Source: Chara braunii
Taxonomy: Eukaryota; Streptophyta; Charophyceae; Charales; Characeae
Length of the DNA: 29,742 nucleotides
Assembly (NCBI GenBank): GCA_003427395.1
Contig: BFEA01000003.1
Span: forward strand, 5,333,986-5,363,727
Reading direction: 5' to 3'
A model generated the notes under the pieces. The model worked only from the letters and a program-made list of their open reading frames with translations, did not search any database and was not told where the DNA came from. Every line of letters starts with the position of its first letter. The stretch's first letter is position 1. Of this stretch, positions 17,731 through 27,642 are shown one piece after another. Position numbers and translations under genes: made by a program.

Positions 17731-20700
17731 GGGTCGCAACTGCCCCTACTTCCAGGCTATGTGGAGAAGTGAGCGCGCGCGAACAGGACACTCCCAACCC
17801 ACATGAGCCTATGGCGGAGGTTGCAGGCCCGTGCCTAGATAGCTGTCCAGAGGCTGCTTGTGTTAGCGTCTCTTTAGGCACGTCCTTCACAGGTGTGGCA
17901 GAAGAGTTAAAGGAGAGGATGCCAGCCTGGGCCAAAATGAAAAGGGAGAGTAAGGGACAGCTGATTTTGGTAGATGTAGAGGTGTTTAGAAGTAGAGTAG
18001 GGGCCCTTATAGACTCACGGGCTACCCGTAGTTACATTAGCCGTTGGGCGCTGAAGAAGCTGAGGCTAGGACTAAGAGTCCAGAAGTTAATAGACCCCAT
18101 AGTCAGTGTCCTCGCAGACAACCGCACGATGCGCGTTGAGGACTACGTAGAGGGAGTCCAGGCGTACTTTCGCCTAGAGAAGAATGGAAAAGTGGAGAAG
18201 GTCCTCCATTCTTTGACTCTCCTCGTGCAGGATGATCTTCCTTTCGATATAGTGTTAGGAATGGATTGGGGAGTGGCAGCACGGGCCACACTTCATTTGA
18301 GAGAGCATGAGTGTAGGCTCCCTAGTCCGTGAGGCGAGGTTAAGACTGCCCGCTTGTTCCATATGTATGGTGTAGATAACACCTTGGCACACTGCTGTCT
18401 CAATGCTCCCGCGTTCGCGCGATTAGTAAAGAAGGAGCAGTTAGAAGACCAGGTCTTTGTAGTTTATGTTAGACCTGTCACTGAGGCCCGAGAAAAGGAT
18501 AGTTCCACAGATCCAACAATTGCCAAGCTGCTGGAAGAATTCAAAGACTTGACTGAGTCGCCGACAGGAGTAGTATCGCGACCTATCCAGCACAGGATAG
18601 AGATAGAGCCTGGCAGTAGAACTCCTAAGGGTGCAGTCTACAGGACGTCCCCTAAAGAGTTAGAGGAGCTTCGCAAGCAGTTAGACGACCTCCTTGAGAA
18701 GGGTTGGATCAGGCCCAGTTCGTCTCCTTTTGGAGCACCAGTCTTGTTTGTCCCCAAGAAGGAAGGAGAGTTTCGTATGTGTATAGACTATAGGGGTTTG
18801 AATGCGATCACCGTGAAGAATGCTGAGCCGCCGCCCAGGATAGACGATCTTTTAGATTGGGTGCAGGGTTAGTATTTCTCTAAGATAGACTTCAAGTCCG
18901 GATATCATCAGATAGAGGTCCATCCTGATGACCAATACAAGACTGCGTTCCGGACAAGATACAGGCATTATGAGTTCATAGTAATGCCCTTTGGACTAAC
19001 CAACGCGCCAGCTACTTTTCAGCGTTGTATGAATGACCTGTTTAGACCGTGGTTAGACAAATTTGTGGTAGTTTATCTACATGGTATTCTAGTTTTCAGT
19101 AAGACCCTCCAGGAGCACCAGGGTCATCTGAGGCAGGTCTTGGAGAAGCTTAGAGAGGCTAACTTCAAGATCAATGCGAAGAAGTGCGAGTGGGCCAAGA
19201 CACAAGTCTTGTACTTGGGCCATGTGTTGGACGGAGATGGCATTAAGCCAGAGGACAGCAAGATCGCGGCGATTAGAGATTGGCCGACGCCCCGCACATT
19301 AACAGAGTTGCGGTCGTTCCTAGGCTTAGCTAACTACTATAGGAAGTTCATGAGGAACTTCTCCACTATCGCCGCCCCCTTGCGCAGACTGCTAAAGAAA
19401 GAGGCAATCTGGCAATGGGACAAAGACTGTACGTCTGCGCTCAAGAAGTTAAAGCGCGCATTAATAGAATATCCCGTCCTCAAAGTAGCAGATCCATCCT
19501 TGCCATTTGTCGTTACCACGGACGCAAGTCAGTATGGGATAGGCGTCGTATTGCAGCAAGACGACGGCAATGGCTATAGACCCATAGAGTTCATGTCAGC
19601 GAGGATGCCCTGTGAGAAGGTTGCTGCCTCCACGTACGAGAGAGAACTCTACGCTCTCAGGCAGGCTTTAGACCATTGGAAGCACTATCTGCTTGGGAGG
19701 CACTTCAAAGTGTATTCTGACCATGAGACACTTCGTTGGCTAAAGACACAGGCCAAGATGACACCTAAGTTGACTAGGTGGGCCGCAGAGATAGACCAAT
19801 TCGACTTTGAGCTCAAGCCAGTAAAGGGCAAATACAACGTAGTTGCGGATGCTCTGAGTAGGACATCAGACTACTTTGGAGCCGTAGTACACTACCTGGA
19901 TATAGGGAGAGACCTGCAGGAGAAAGTGAAGCAAGCATATGCGCAGGACCCAATCTATAGCAACCTCCTAAAGAGAGTTAGAGAGGCCCCAGAGACTGAA
20001 CAAGACTACCGCACTACAGACGGGTTGCTGTTTGAGAAGACTAATGTGTTTGACCGCCTGTGCATTCCCAACAGCGAAGAGATCCGCAGTCTGATTTTAG
20101 GGGAATGCCACGATACTGAAGGGCATTTCGGTTGGCAAAAGACATTAGCCAACCTGATGCGTGCGTATACCTGGCCAGGGATGAAGAATGACTGCATAGA
20201 GTACGTCCGCAGTTGTAAAGTGTGCCAGAGGAATAAGTCTACTACACGCGCGCCCCTAGGTCTTCTCAGACCCTTGCCTATTCCGGATCAGTCGGGAGAC
20301 TCCGTGTCCATAGACTTCATGGACACCCAAGTCAAGAGTAGACATGGTAAGAGCCAAGTCATGGTCGTAGTTGACCGTTTTAGTAAATATGCAGTTTTCG
20401 TCCCTTTGCCTGCAGAGGCACGTACGGACTTAGTTATACATTAGTTTTTTGACTTTTGGGTTAGTGAGAATGGAATCCCAGTGTCGATAGTTAGTGATAG
20501 AGACAGTCGTTTCACCAGCCAAAACTGGCAAGAACTCATGAGAGTCTACGGATCTAAGTTGTTAATGTCGTCCGGCCGTCACCCAGAGACGAACGGTCAG
20601 ACAGAACAGATGAACAAGATCCTACAGCAAGTTCTGCGCATGTACATTAGACCAGATCAGATTAATTGGGATGAGATGTTGCCTACGGTAGCTAGTGCAT

Positions 20701-21120
20701 ACAACAACAGCGTGCATCTATCCACCTGCCGCACTCCCAATGAGTTGCACAAGTCCTTTAGACCGCGCAGACCGTTCGAAGGACTGAACCGGGATCAGAT
20801 TCACAAATTACCGCCCGGTACCAGGGAGTTTGCGATACAGCACGAAAAGGAGTTAGCCATTGTTGTTGAGAACCTTCGGATGGCCCAGCACAGAATGATA
20901 GAACAGGCTAACAAGCACCGACGCCCATCGCAGTTTCAAGTAGGCGACTTAGTCTGGGTCAAAGCAAAAGAGTTTGCACCGGAAGAAAACATCTCGCAGA
21001 AGTTACTGCATGCATATAGAGGACCGTGGCCGGTACTAGAAGTCAAGGGCGGAGAGGATGGACCGTCCTACAGCATTGAGATTCCAGCACACCTCCACTT
21101 CTCAGGAAGGTTAAGAGTCT
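17694..21120 (+). pseudogene. pol: Ty3/gypsy pol (protease-RT-RNase H-integrase), inactive
   Basis: One frame covers the whole pol, with stops at 18330 (TGA), 18870 (TAG) and 20442 (TAG). Protease: ALIDSRATRSYIS near 18003-18041, where the usual D-S/T-G motif has Arg for Gly. [22 protein letters not shown] near 18729, FSKIDFKSGYHQ, MPFGLTNAPATFQR at 18984, but the catalytic YxDD is YLHG (19074-19085). RNase H keeps TTDAS, YERELYAL, SDHETL and ADALSR. Integrase has an H-x4-H...C-x2-C finger (20108-20230), and D, D, E candidates in SIDFMD, SDRDSRF and GQTEQMN, then a KLLHAYRGPWPVLEV segment near 21000. The order PR-RT-RH-IN is Ty3/gypsy. No chromodomain or 3' LTR was seen. It lies in the -1 frame relative to gag; no standard slippery heptamer was recognised. 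Confidence 0.95.
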
Positions 21121-21129
21121 CTCACAAGA

Positions 21130-22353
21130 TACCCTGGTTTATATTCCAGCCGGAACTCAGCATCAACGAGTTGGAATTCGACCCAAAGGAATGGATCTGG
21201 GATCTGGGCGCCGCCGGTAAATCGAGAAGGATAACAGAATACGACGTAAAGTTCGGGTATAACCTCGGACTACAAACCAGGGACCCGAACCCAAGGCTGG
21301 TAGAGAAATGGAGAACCATACTGAACCTAGATACCACAACCCCCATCACCATCACATGGACCATACCTTCTCATCAGACCAATTAGAATCCAAAGTATGC
21401 AATGGCTAATAGCACATGCAGCCTTGCCAGTCAACCAATGGTTACACGAGAGAAGGAAACATTCTGATCCTGATAGCTCGGCATGCTGCTCAATGTGCAG
21501 CAACGACTCACCCGAAGACATCCCCCACTGCCCCTTCTTCTGCCCTGAAGCAACCTGGATATGGAAGAAGATCCACGACCTATGGTCAACCCTGTTCGCT
21601 GCCCATCCCCCCCCTAACATCCCCCCTATCTCTATCCTACTTCTAACTAACATCCCCAGCAACATCACAGGCAGCAGGGAAGCATGGTTCACCCTACTCA
21701 GGAAGCTGGCACTGTGGGTGATATGGAAACGCAGATGCACTCAGACAATCGAGGGAACAGAGGTGGCAAGAAACGAAATGTGGTCACTACTCCTGAGCAT
21801 GGCAGAGACGGAAATCAGGAGCAGATGGCGGAGAATAGCAAACTCTACGAGACACAGACCAGAAGGACAAGCAACCAAGAAACGGACTTTCATAAGGAAC
21901 TGGTTGATAAAGGGCAAGGTGGCAACGATAGTAGACAATAGGCTGAGGTGCAAGAAATGGCACCAGGCAGAATCATGAAGACCACGAGGGTACATGCCGG
22001 GTGACCTGGCAGAAGGTTCTGAATGGTGATCAACAAAAAGAGGACCGGACACACAGGGAAGGACAAGGACAAGCAACAGAACACAGAGTTGACCCCCCCA
22101 TTGTTCCCGTATTACAGGGACTCATTCGACAGGCTCTAAATAGAAGCCTGAGAGGAACAAATGGTCAGGGCGAGCTGACAGTCAATCCTCCTTCGAAGGA
22201 GCAATCAATACTGATCAGGGGTCCTTCGGCCAGACGGAAGGAAGCGTTGAGTGGGTAATATGACGTAATCCGTTTTTGACTTGCCGGGGGAATAGGAACC
22301 GGACTGACGCTCCCCAGAATGGATATGGAGCCAGGACCAAAAGGACCTGTTTC

Positions 22354-22374
<21 letters not shown>
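21130..22374 (+). mobile_element. LINE 3' half with zinc finger and poly(A), fused to gypsy pol
   Basis: The gypsy frame runs on without a stop into text unlike integrase (EYDVKFGYNLGLQTRDPNPR, WTIPSHQ; stop 21384). In another frame from about 21385 it continues as MQWLIAHAALPVNQWLHERR and C-S-M-C...H-C-PFFCPEATWIWKKI, the zf-RVT-type Cys/His finger at the C-terminus of plant LINE ORF2, ending at 21978. The 3' untranslated region matches the insertion at 6776-7525 and ends 'aaggacctgtttc' plus an A-run (22354-22374). The exact junction with gypsy (about 21.12-21.17 kb) is unclear and no TSD was found. A LINE truncated at its 5' end by insertion or by deletion is the likely origin. Confidence 0.8.
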
Positions 22375-22384
<10 letters not shown>

Positions 22385-22844
22385 AAAAGAAACCAAATTG
22401 CAGCACTCCATAGTAATCTAGCTAACTTCTGCATGCACTGAAACCAGACTGCACCACGAGACGAGATACATCAAATAAGCAAAGAGCGAAGCACCGAAGT
22501 CCAGTGACACTGAAAGCCCTCTTCTCGCCTCCATCCACGTAATGACCAGGTCCTTGTGGTCCTGGCTCCTGGGCCCCAATCCACTAGCAAGTCCAAAAAT
22601 AGAACAGAGAGTCCGTGCTTCCCCTCCGTCTACATCGAAAGACGCCGCTGCTGAGCACACGGGCAAGTTTGGATGCGAACAAGGTCTTAAAAAAAAAAAA
22701 GACCCCCTGCTCTAGAAATCCAGAAAGATGGACAAAAGTTCCCCTCGACTCAACCATGCCGAGCAAACAATGATTCCGGGGAAAATGTACAAAAGGATTC
22801 AAACTTAAAATTCATTAAACCAGCCAAAATCCGCAGCGTCGGTA

Positions 22845-23025
22845 ATGGCTGATGGCCTATGTGGCACCCCCGCTCAACCCCCCAACCAATGGATCGACGA
22901 ACTTGGAAAACTGGCCGCAGACCTCAGACCCGGACAATTCCCAGGTATGCAATATATGCCCACTCGGGGTAGAGGAGGACATAACGCACTACTTAAACCA
23001 CCAGCACTTCCTAGAGTCGCAGTGG
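22845..23025 (+). pseudogene. LINE zinc-finger remnant
   Basis: PPNQWIDELGKLAADLRPGQ is followed after a frame change by VCNICPLGVEEDITHYLNHQ and HFLESQWR. The C-x2-C...H-x3-H layout after 'NQWI-x-E' matches the same region of the LINE at 21430-21545, but with divergence and a missing cysteine. It is an old, separate copy. Positions 22390-22840 contain no supportable gene; near 22545-22575 the minus strand carries 'ggagccaggaccacaaggac', which may be another LINE terminus. Confidence 0.4.
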
Positions 23026-23182
23026 CGGTAAACAAGCCACCACCATGATGAACGAACGGGCCACTTGGGGAGCGCCCAAATTCATCCGGCTAGAAAGTTA
23101 GAAACGTTTCCACTCTATTTTCCCCCCCCCGGCCGATGTATGGGCCAAGTACTGGTGGCTTAATCAAATGGTCGTCGGCGAT

Positions 23183-23338
23183 CTGGTTCTGGAACAGAGC
23201 TTCTTAACTGTGGTACTCTTTCTTAACCACATCTCTGGGGTTCTCTTAACCACAGTTCTGGAACAGAGCTTCCTAGGGTCCTCTTTCTTAACCATCCCCC
23301 CCCCCCCCCCCCCCCCCCCCCNCCAACACATCCGAACN
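23183..23338. repeat. 68-bp direct repeat, poly(C) tract and single Ns
   Basis: ttctggaacagagcttc recurs near 23187 and 23255 with similar flanks ('ctctttcttaaccac/t'). A C-run (23296-23321) is interrupted by N at 23322, and another N lies at 23338; base calls around it are doubtful. Confidence 0.8.
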
Positions 23339-23380
23339 GACAACACTACGAGACATCAGAATTCCTTTCTTTTTTTTTAC

Positions 23381-23454
23381 TCTTTCTCGATTTATGCATG
23401 TCGTCCTTGCGCAGGGGCCATGCTAATCTTCCTTACCTCTGTATCGTTCCAAAA
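23381..23454 (-). pseudogene. U6 snRNA retropseudogene, 5'-truncated
   Basis: The minus strand reads 'attttggaacgatacagag', an extra GTAAGG, then 'aagattagcatggcccctgc', 'gcaaggacgacatgcataaa' and 'tcgagaaag', then an A tract (plus-strand T-run 23370-23378). The first about 24 nt of U6 are missing. The A tail and 5' truncation point to retroposition. The six extra bases fall within or just after the ACAGAGA box. Confidence 0.8.
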
Positions 23455-23494
23455 TCCCTCTCTTCTTACAAGGGTCAGCAAAGAATCTGGTACT

Positions 23495-23899
23495 TGATGG
23501 AGAGGAAGGCCACTCTACGGACAATCTGGGAAAAAAGGGTCCTCGGGGCCAATAGAGGGACAAGAAAAGGACAAGGACATTCGATGATTGAGGAAGGGCA
23601 CTCCTTGGACAATCTGGAAAAGGCGGTGGCCAGGGACGACAGAGGGTCAAGAACAAGCCAAGGACGCAGGATGGCAGCAACAACTGAAAAAAAAGACCTG
23701 GTGGAAGCAGAGCTCAAGTGCAAACGGGGGGAAGATTAAACCACCACTACCCCCGACAACCTAAAGTAGGATTCCCAGAGAGCAAGGGCCGCAGAAAACG
23801 GTAGGTAGGGCGGCGACCAGCAGGTGCAGGCGGGTCCAGTCCCTCAATTTTCAAGCCTGGTGGAAGCTAAGCTCAAGTGCAAACGGGGCCAAGATTAAA
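23495..23899. repeat. 88-bp and 159-bp direct repeats
   Basis: A purine-rich unit including 'gacaatctgg' recurs with an 88-bp period (from about 23495 and 23584). Further right 'cctggtggaagc' plus 'ctcaagtgcaaacgggg' occurs at 23697 and 23856, period 159 bp. The open frame across it (ending LVEAELKCKRGED) has no recognised domain. Confidence 0.6.
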
Positions 23900-24203
23900 G
23901 GGTGGAGGGGATCTCCGCTGAAGCTCCTCAGAAAGAGATCAGCGGAGTCCTCTCACTCCTTGCTTCTGGACGGCACAGCAATCGACGAGGGTCGGAGGCT
24001 GAGGTGGAAACAAAAATTGGAACAGCACACAGTAATTGGGGGCAGCACAATCGGAACCCTCCTGCCAAAAAGTTTACGATCCAGAAACTGAAAACACTTT
24101 TTCCCGGATGGGATGGCTTCCCCCGTAAACGCCCAAAGCAACAAATAGTACTCCTTTCCTTTGTCTAAAAAGGTCGCAGTTGAGGGTTTAGGGTTCTAAT
24201 TAC

Positions 24204-24332
24204 CTGCCACATGAGTCTGTGAAATCGCTTGCAGACCGTTCCAAGGTGAATGAAAGCCTTCAAATCAGATTCAGCAATACAGCCAATAATCATTAGCAAA
24301 ACACCATCAGGAAGACAGCTGAAGAGGTCCAT
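24204..24332 (-). CDS. F-box exon (first coding exon) of F-box/LRR gene
   Basis: An ATG at 24332 opens MDLFSCLPDGVLLMIIGCIA and then ESDLKAFIHLGTVCKRFHRL up to MWQ. The LP-x-x-V-L-x-x-I start and V-C-K-R-F-x-R-L end are the classic F-box, the segment that binds Skp1 in SCF ubiquitin ligases. The 43 codons end at CAG|GTAATTAG, a good GT donor. Read on, the frame stops 12 codons later at 24165-24167. The phase (0) matches the acceptor at 10332, where the LRR exon starts VPALLVRDV. The same frame is open upstream to about 24569, but that part is low-complexity and includes the repeats at 24470-24715, so I chose the ATG beside the F-box. Unrecognised small exons between the two are possible. Confidence 0.7.
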
Positions 24333-24469
24333 CTTCGGAGCCAAGGTATAGCTTCGCACTGTCACACACTTAAAGAAACATGAAAGACCCTGAAAGAGGA
24401 TGCAAGTCTGGTCCGTCCCAGCCACAGAGGACGGTACAAGGAACGGAACGAAGAAGAGTTTTCTCCGAA

Positions 24470-24715
24470 CTACTCCATCCACCCTTGCTGTCACAGTTAC
24501 CCCATCTGCAAGTCGCAAACACACCCTCGTTGTCACTGTCTTCCGAACTTGTCTTTTCGTGACATGCAAGTCTTGCTCGTCTTTTTCAGTTTGTTTTTGT
24601 GACTCCCAGCTACTCCATCCACACTTGTTGTCACAGTCTAATAATATATCTGCAAGTCACAAAGAGACAAAAGACAAACACAAAAAGACAAGTTCGGAAA
24701 ACAGTTTCGAATGAG
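24470..24715. repeat. Direct and inverted repeats in F-box 5' flank
   Basis: 'ctactccatccaccc/acttg' with 'tgtcacagt' occurs near 24472 and 24611. 'cgaacttgtctttt' near 24545 has its reverse complement 'aaaagacaagttcg' near 24685, so the segment can fold back. It lies in the likely 5' untranslated or promoter region. Confidence 0.6.
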
Positions 24716-24881
24716 CAGTTCTTCCCGCAGCAAGCAGGTGTGAATGGAATGTGCATCCTGAAAAAAAGAGGGGCAATTTTCAATTTTCGTTTGACGTTTT
24801 ACAGGTGCCAAAGGAGGGGATATTCTCTTCTCCCTGTCACCCACGTCTTCCGTCTTCCACTCCTTTCCTGTCCTTCAATAC

Positions 24882-24914
24882 ATCCATTTGGGAGAGAGAG
24901 AGAGACATCCATTT

Positions 24915-24955
<41 letters not shown>

Positions 24956-25020
24956 ATTTGGGAGAGAGAGAGAGAGAGATCCATTTGGGAGAGAGAGACA
25001 TCCGCTTGGGAGAGAGACAA
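24882..25020. repeat. Compound minisatellite: catccatttggg + (GA)n
   Basis: Five units of (a)tccatttggg or its variant, each followed by a GA run of varying length. Degenerate units persist near 25162 and 25310. The long open frame across 24599-25702 results from this repeat and is not a gene. Confidence 0.9.
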
Positions 25021-25576
25021 CTGTATTCGAAAAAATTCCCTAATCCAAAGCCTTATGTCAGACGTACCAACATCATGCCTTCACAAATGCCACAACCCTA
25101 AGAACAAACCCTTCATTCGGCATGTCGTCGATCCTCGAATGATTCCCCCCAATCCATCCTTACATCCATTAGGGAGAGAGACAAACGTACCCCGAAATCC
25201 TCTCATGCAAACCCTCTACCTCTTATTCAAATGCGATGCCTCCATAAATGCTACAATTAAACCCCAAGACCAACCCGCAACTCAGCATGCCTGCAATCCT
25301 CCCCTTTATCCATTTGCGAGAGAAGATCTCCCTCATCTAAACACCCACCTCCCCACACAACCACCATCGCCACCCTCATCCAAGCACCCAACCCAAAGAC
25401 CCCAACCCTCAATCCAGCACAATCTTTGGTCTTCAGGGTGGGCTTTCCCCTCCCCTGTTCTTCTCATTCTCCTGCCCTTCCTCCGCTTTGCTTCGCTTCT
25501 TATTTTCACTGCTCCTCTTTCTCCTCATGTGACGTGTTTACCGCTTCATCGCACAGCGAATCAGACTGGCACTGCA

Positions 25577-25720
25577 CCATGGACTCCGACAAGTCTCAGA
25601 GCGCACCTGAGTGCTACACCTAGAACCGATCATTTGGAGGTTAAGACAGACATGGACTGCGACAAGTCTCAGAACGCACCTGAGTGCTACACCGAGAACT
25701 GATCATTTGGAGGTTAAGAG
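25577..25720. repeat. 72-bp tandem duplication
   Basis: 'catggactccgacaagtctc' and 'gatcatttggaggttaag' recur with a 72-bp period (units from about 25577 and 25649). Substitutions are few. The period is a multiple of three (D-K-S-Q-x-A-P-E-C-Y-T in both), but stops follow each unit. Confidence 0.85.
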
Positions 25721-25789
25721 TGACATTTCTGTTCAACGTCAAAATCACAGGGCTGATCCATGAGGAAGAACATTACACATGTACCTGTT

Positions 25790-25900
25790 GAGGGCGGGAG
25801 GGGGAAGGGAATGGAGAGGGAATGGAGGGGAAAGAGGGGGGTAAAGAGGGGGAAAAGAAGGGGGGAAAGAGGGGGAAAGGAGGGGAAGGGACAAATTGGG
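25790..25900 (+). repeat. Purine tract, G-run rich
   Basis: More than ten runs of four or more G, spaced by A or GA/AA, on the plus strand. It could form G-quadruplexes or triplex DNA. A smaller similar tract lies at 28379-28411. Confidence 0.85.
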
Positions 25901-26189
25901 AGATGGGATGGAATTACGCAAAATACCCTTTTGACTATTCACAAATTATGCAAATTACCCCTGGCGAGTACTTGTAATTTTTTTTTACTGCCACGTTCCA
26001 AGAATCACAAGAAACGGCAGACTGCTTTTCATCCTCCCAAATAGAAAGAAAGGTCACTCTTAAACGTAAAAACGTAAAAAAAAAAAAAAAAAAAAAAAAA
26101 GAAAGAGGGGCCACTAGTTTTTTTTGTTTTTTTAAAACCATAACATACTCGATGCGCAACGAAACCTGCTCTGAATTGCAGGTGAACTG

Positions 26190-26345
26190 ACCCCGCGTTT
26201 TATTCGGGAGAAGACGGTTGTACCCAAAATCTACTTATCTACTCATATTATTATTATATTATTTATTATTATATATTATATTATTATATATTATATTATT
26301 ATATATTACATTATTACATTATTATATTATTATTGCTATGATAAA
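26190..26345. repeat. MITE-like fragment and AT-rich tract
   Basis: 'gcgttttattcgggagaaga' plus 'cggttgta' (26193-26220) matches 29156-29184 and, inverted, about 26757-26775. It is followed by ATT/ATAT repeats (26244-26336). A poly(A) run lies at about 26078-26100. Confidence 0.6.
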
Positions 26346-26528
26346 AACTAATAAAACATTCCTCCAAGAAATATAATCGAGTACAGACAACGTGGAACAC
26401 AACCATAGGTTCAGATTACAATCCAGTCCTCTTCGCTCGTGCGACCTGGCCCCCGAAAATAAATTTATTTATTAAAAAAAACAAAGCCATCCATTCCCTT
26501 TTGCACTCGATTGTTCCTTCCCTCCTGC

Positions 26529-27040
26529 TGACGTGGCAGCTCCACCCACCGCTGTAAAATCGGCTCACGTGTCAACCTGGCATTCGCTGAATGATGGACT
26601 TACACGTGGCAGCCCCTCATCCGCCGAAAGTCTGCATTTTCCTCGCTAGCCATACATGATCGTCAATCTGACCCCCCCCCACAAAAAAAAAAAACAAAAA
26701 AACATCGATGTGCCACTTGGCTGCAAAGAGAGGAATGCGCTCTCGGCTTGCAAATCTTCCCCCGAATAGAACGCACGGTCATTATAACCGTATCTGAAGT
26801 AACTTTCAGTACAGACAGCGCTAATGATACGGCCAGGTTCATGCTTCTCAAGATCGTGGTGCATTTTCAAACCCGGACCGCCACTAATTGCTCGCGGGGG
26901 AAGACTATAGTGTGTGCGCGCGCACGCGCACGTGTAGCTCATTCAATCCGTATGACGCCAAAACAAGGGAGCCACGTCAGCAGCGCAGGCAAAATTGCGA
27001 ACACACCCCAGAGGCAGAAACAGTATACCTACGCCACGTG
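26529..27040. promoter_or_regulatory. Cluster of G-box / ACGT-core elements
   Basis: CACGTG occurs at 26566, 26603, 26929 and 27035. Further ACGT cores occur at 26531 (TGACGTGGCA) and 26974 (GCCACGTCAG). In plants these bind bZIP and bHLH factors and mark ABA- or light-responsive promoters. No gene start is secure nearby: the F-box ATG is 2.2 kb left on the minus strand, and a possible small exon (ATG 27308, donor-like GTAAGG near 27347) lies right. Confidence 0.4.
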
Positions 27041-27047
27041 ACAGAAG

Positions 27048-27049
<2 letters not shown>

Positions 27050-27119
<70 letters not shown>

Positions 27120-27145
27120 AGGAANGGGGGGGGGGGGGGGGGGGG
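27050..27145. repeat. (GA)n and poly(G) with one N
   Basis: A GA microsatellite of more than 30 units (27053-27116) is followed by N at 27125 and a G-run to 27145. Open frames across it are artefacts. Confidence 0.95.
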
Positions 27146-27642
27146 AAGGGGGAAGGGGAAAGGGAAGCAGAAGGCGAAGCGGGAATGAGAGCGAGAAGGA
27201 GCAGAGGAATGATTTTGCTCATTTTACTGCCTTCTCTTCAAGGACTTGCTCCTGTGATTTCCTTCTCCAAGTTCTTCGGTCAGAGACACATTACTGGGCT
27301 TTTGACATGGAGTCTCCAGATGATTACTGCAACGCAGGAAGCCCGTAAGGGCAATAAATACTCAGACTAGAACTTTTCTGGATGCATCTGACTGCAGATG
27401 TGGCCAGATTCGCTGCAGAAACTCCACACGCGTGTATACATATGGCCTAAAGGCCCTAAACCATAGTGATTGAAAATCATATGTTCAGAGCTTCACGGTC
27501 TGTAGACGAGCCGCCAAATGCCGCAACACGGCTGACGCCTGTTACCTGTAAGGTTTACAATAGCGATGCCGAAATAAAAACCATGGATGTAGATTCTAGA
27601 CCCTAGACCCCCTTGGTGTGTGGATGGGGGGATTAATCCACT

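Noticed and set aside
23902-24168. 88-codon plus-strand frame next to the F-box exon
   Set aside because: No domain, lies opposite the intron start, and a minus-strand frame is equally open.
24183-24196. gggtttagggtt as telomere-like sequence
   Set aside because: Only one to two TTTAGGG units; no array.
24599-25702. Long open frame of 367 codons on the plus strand
   Set aside because: It runs through GA minisatellite and Pro-rich simple sequence, has no domain, and lies opposite the F-box 5' flank; the repeat simply lacks stops.
26888-27370. Frame rich in Arg-Glu repeats
   Set aside because: Encoded by the (GA)n microsatellite and crossing an N and a poly(G) run.
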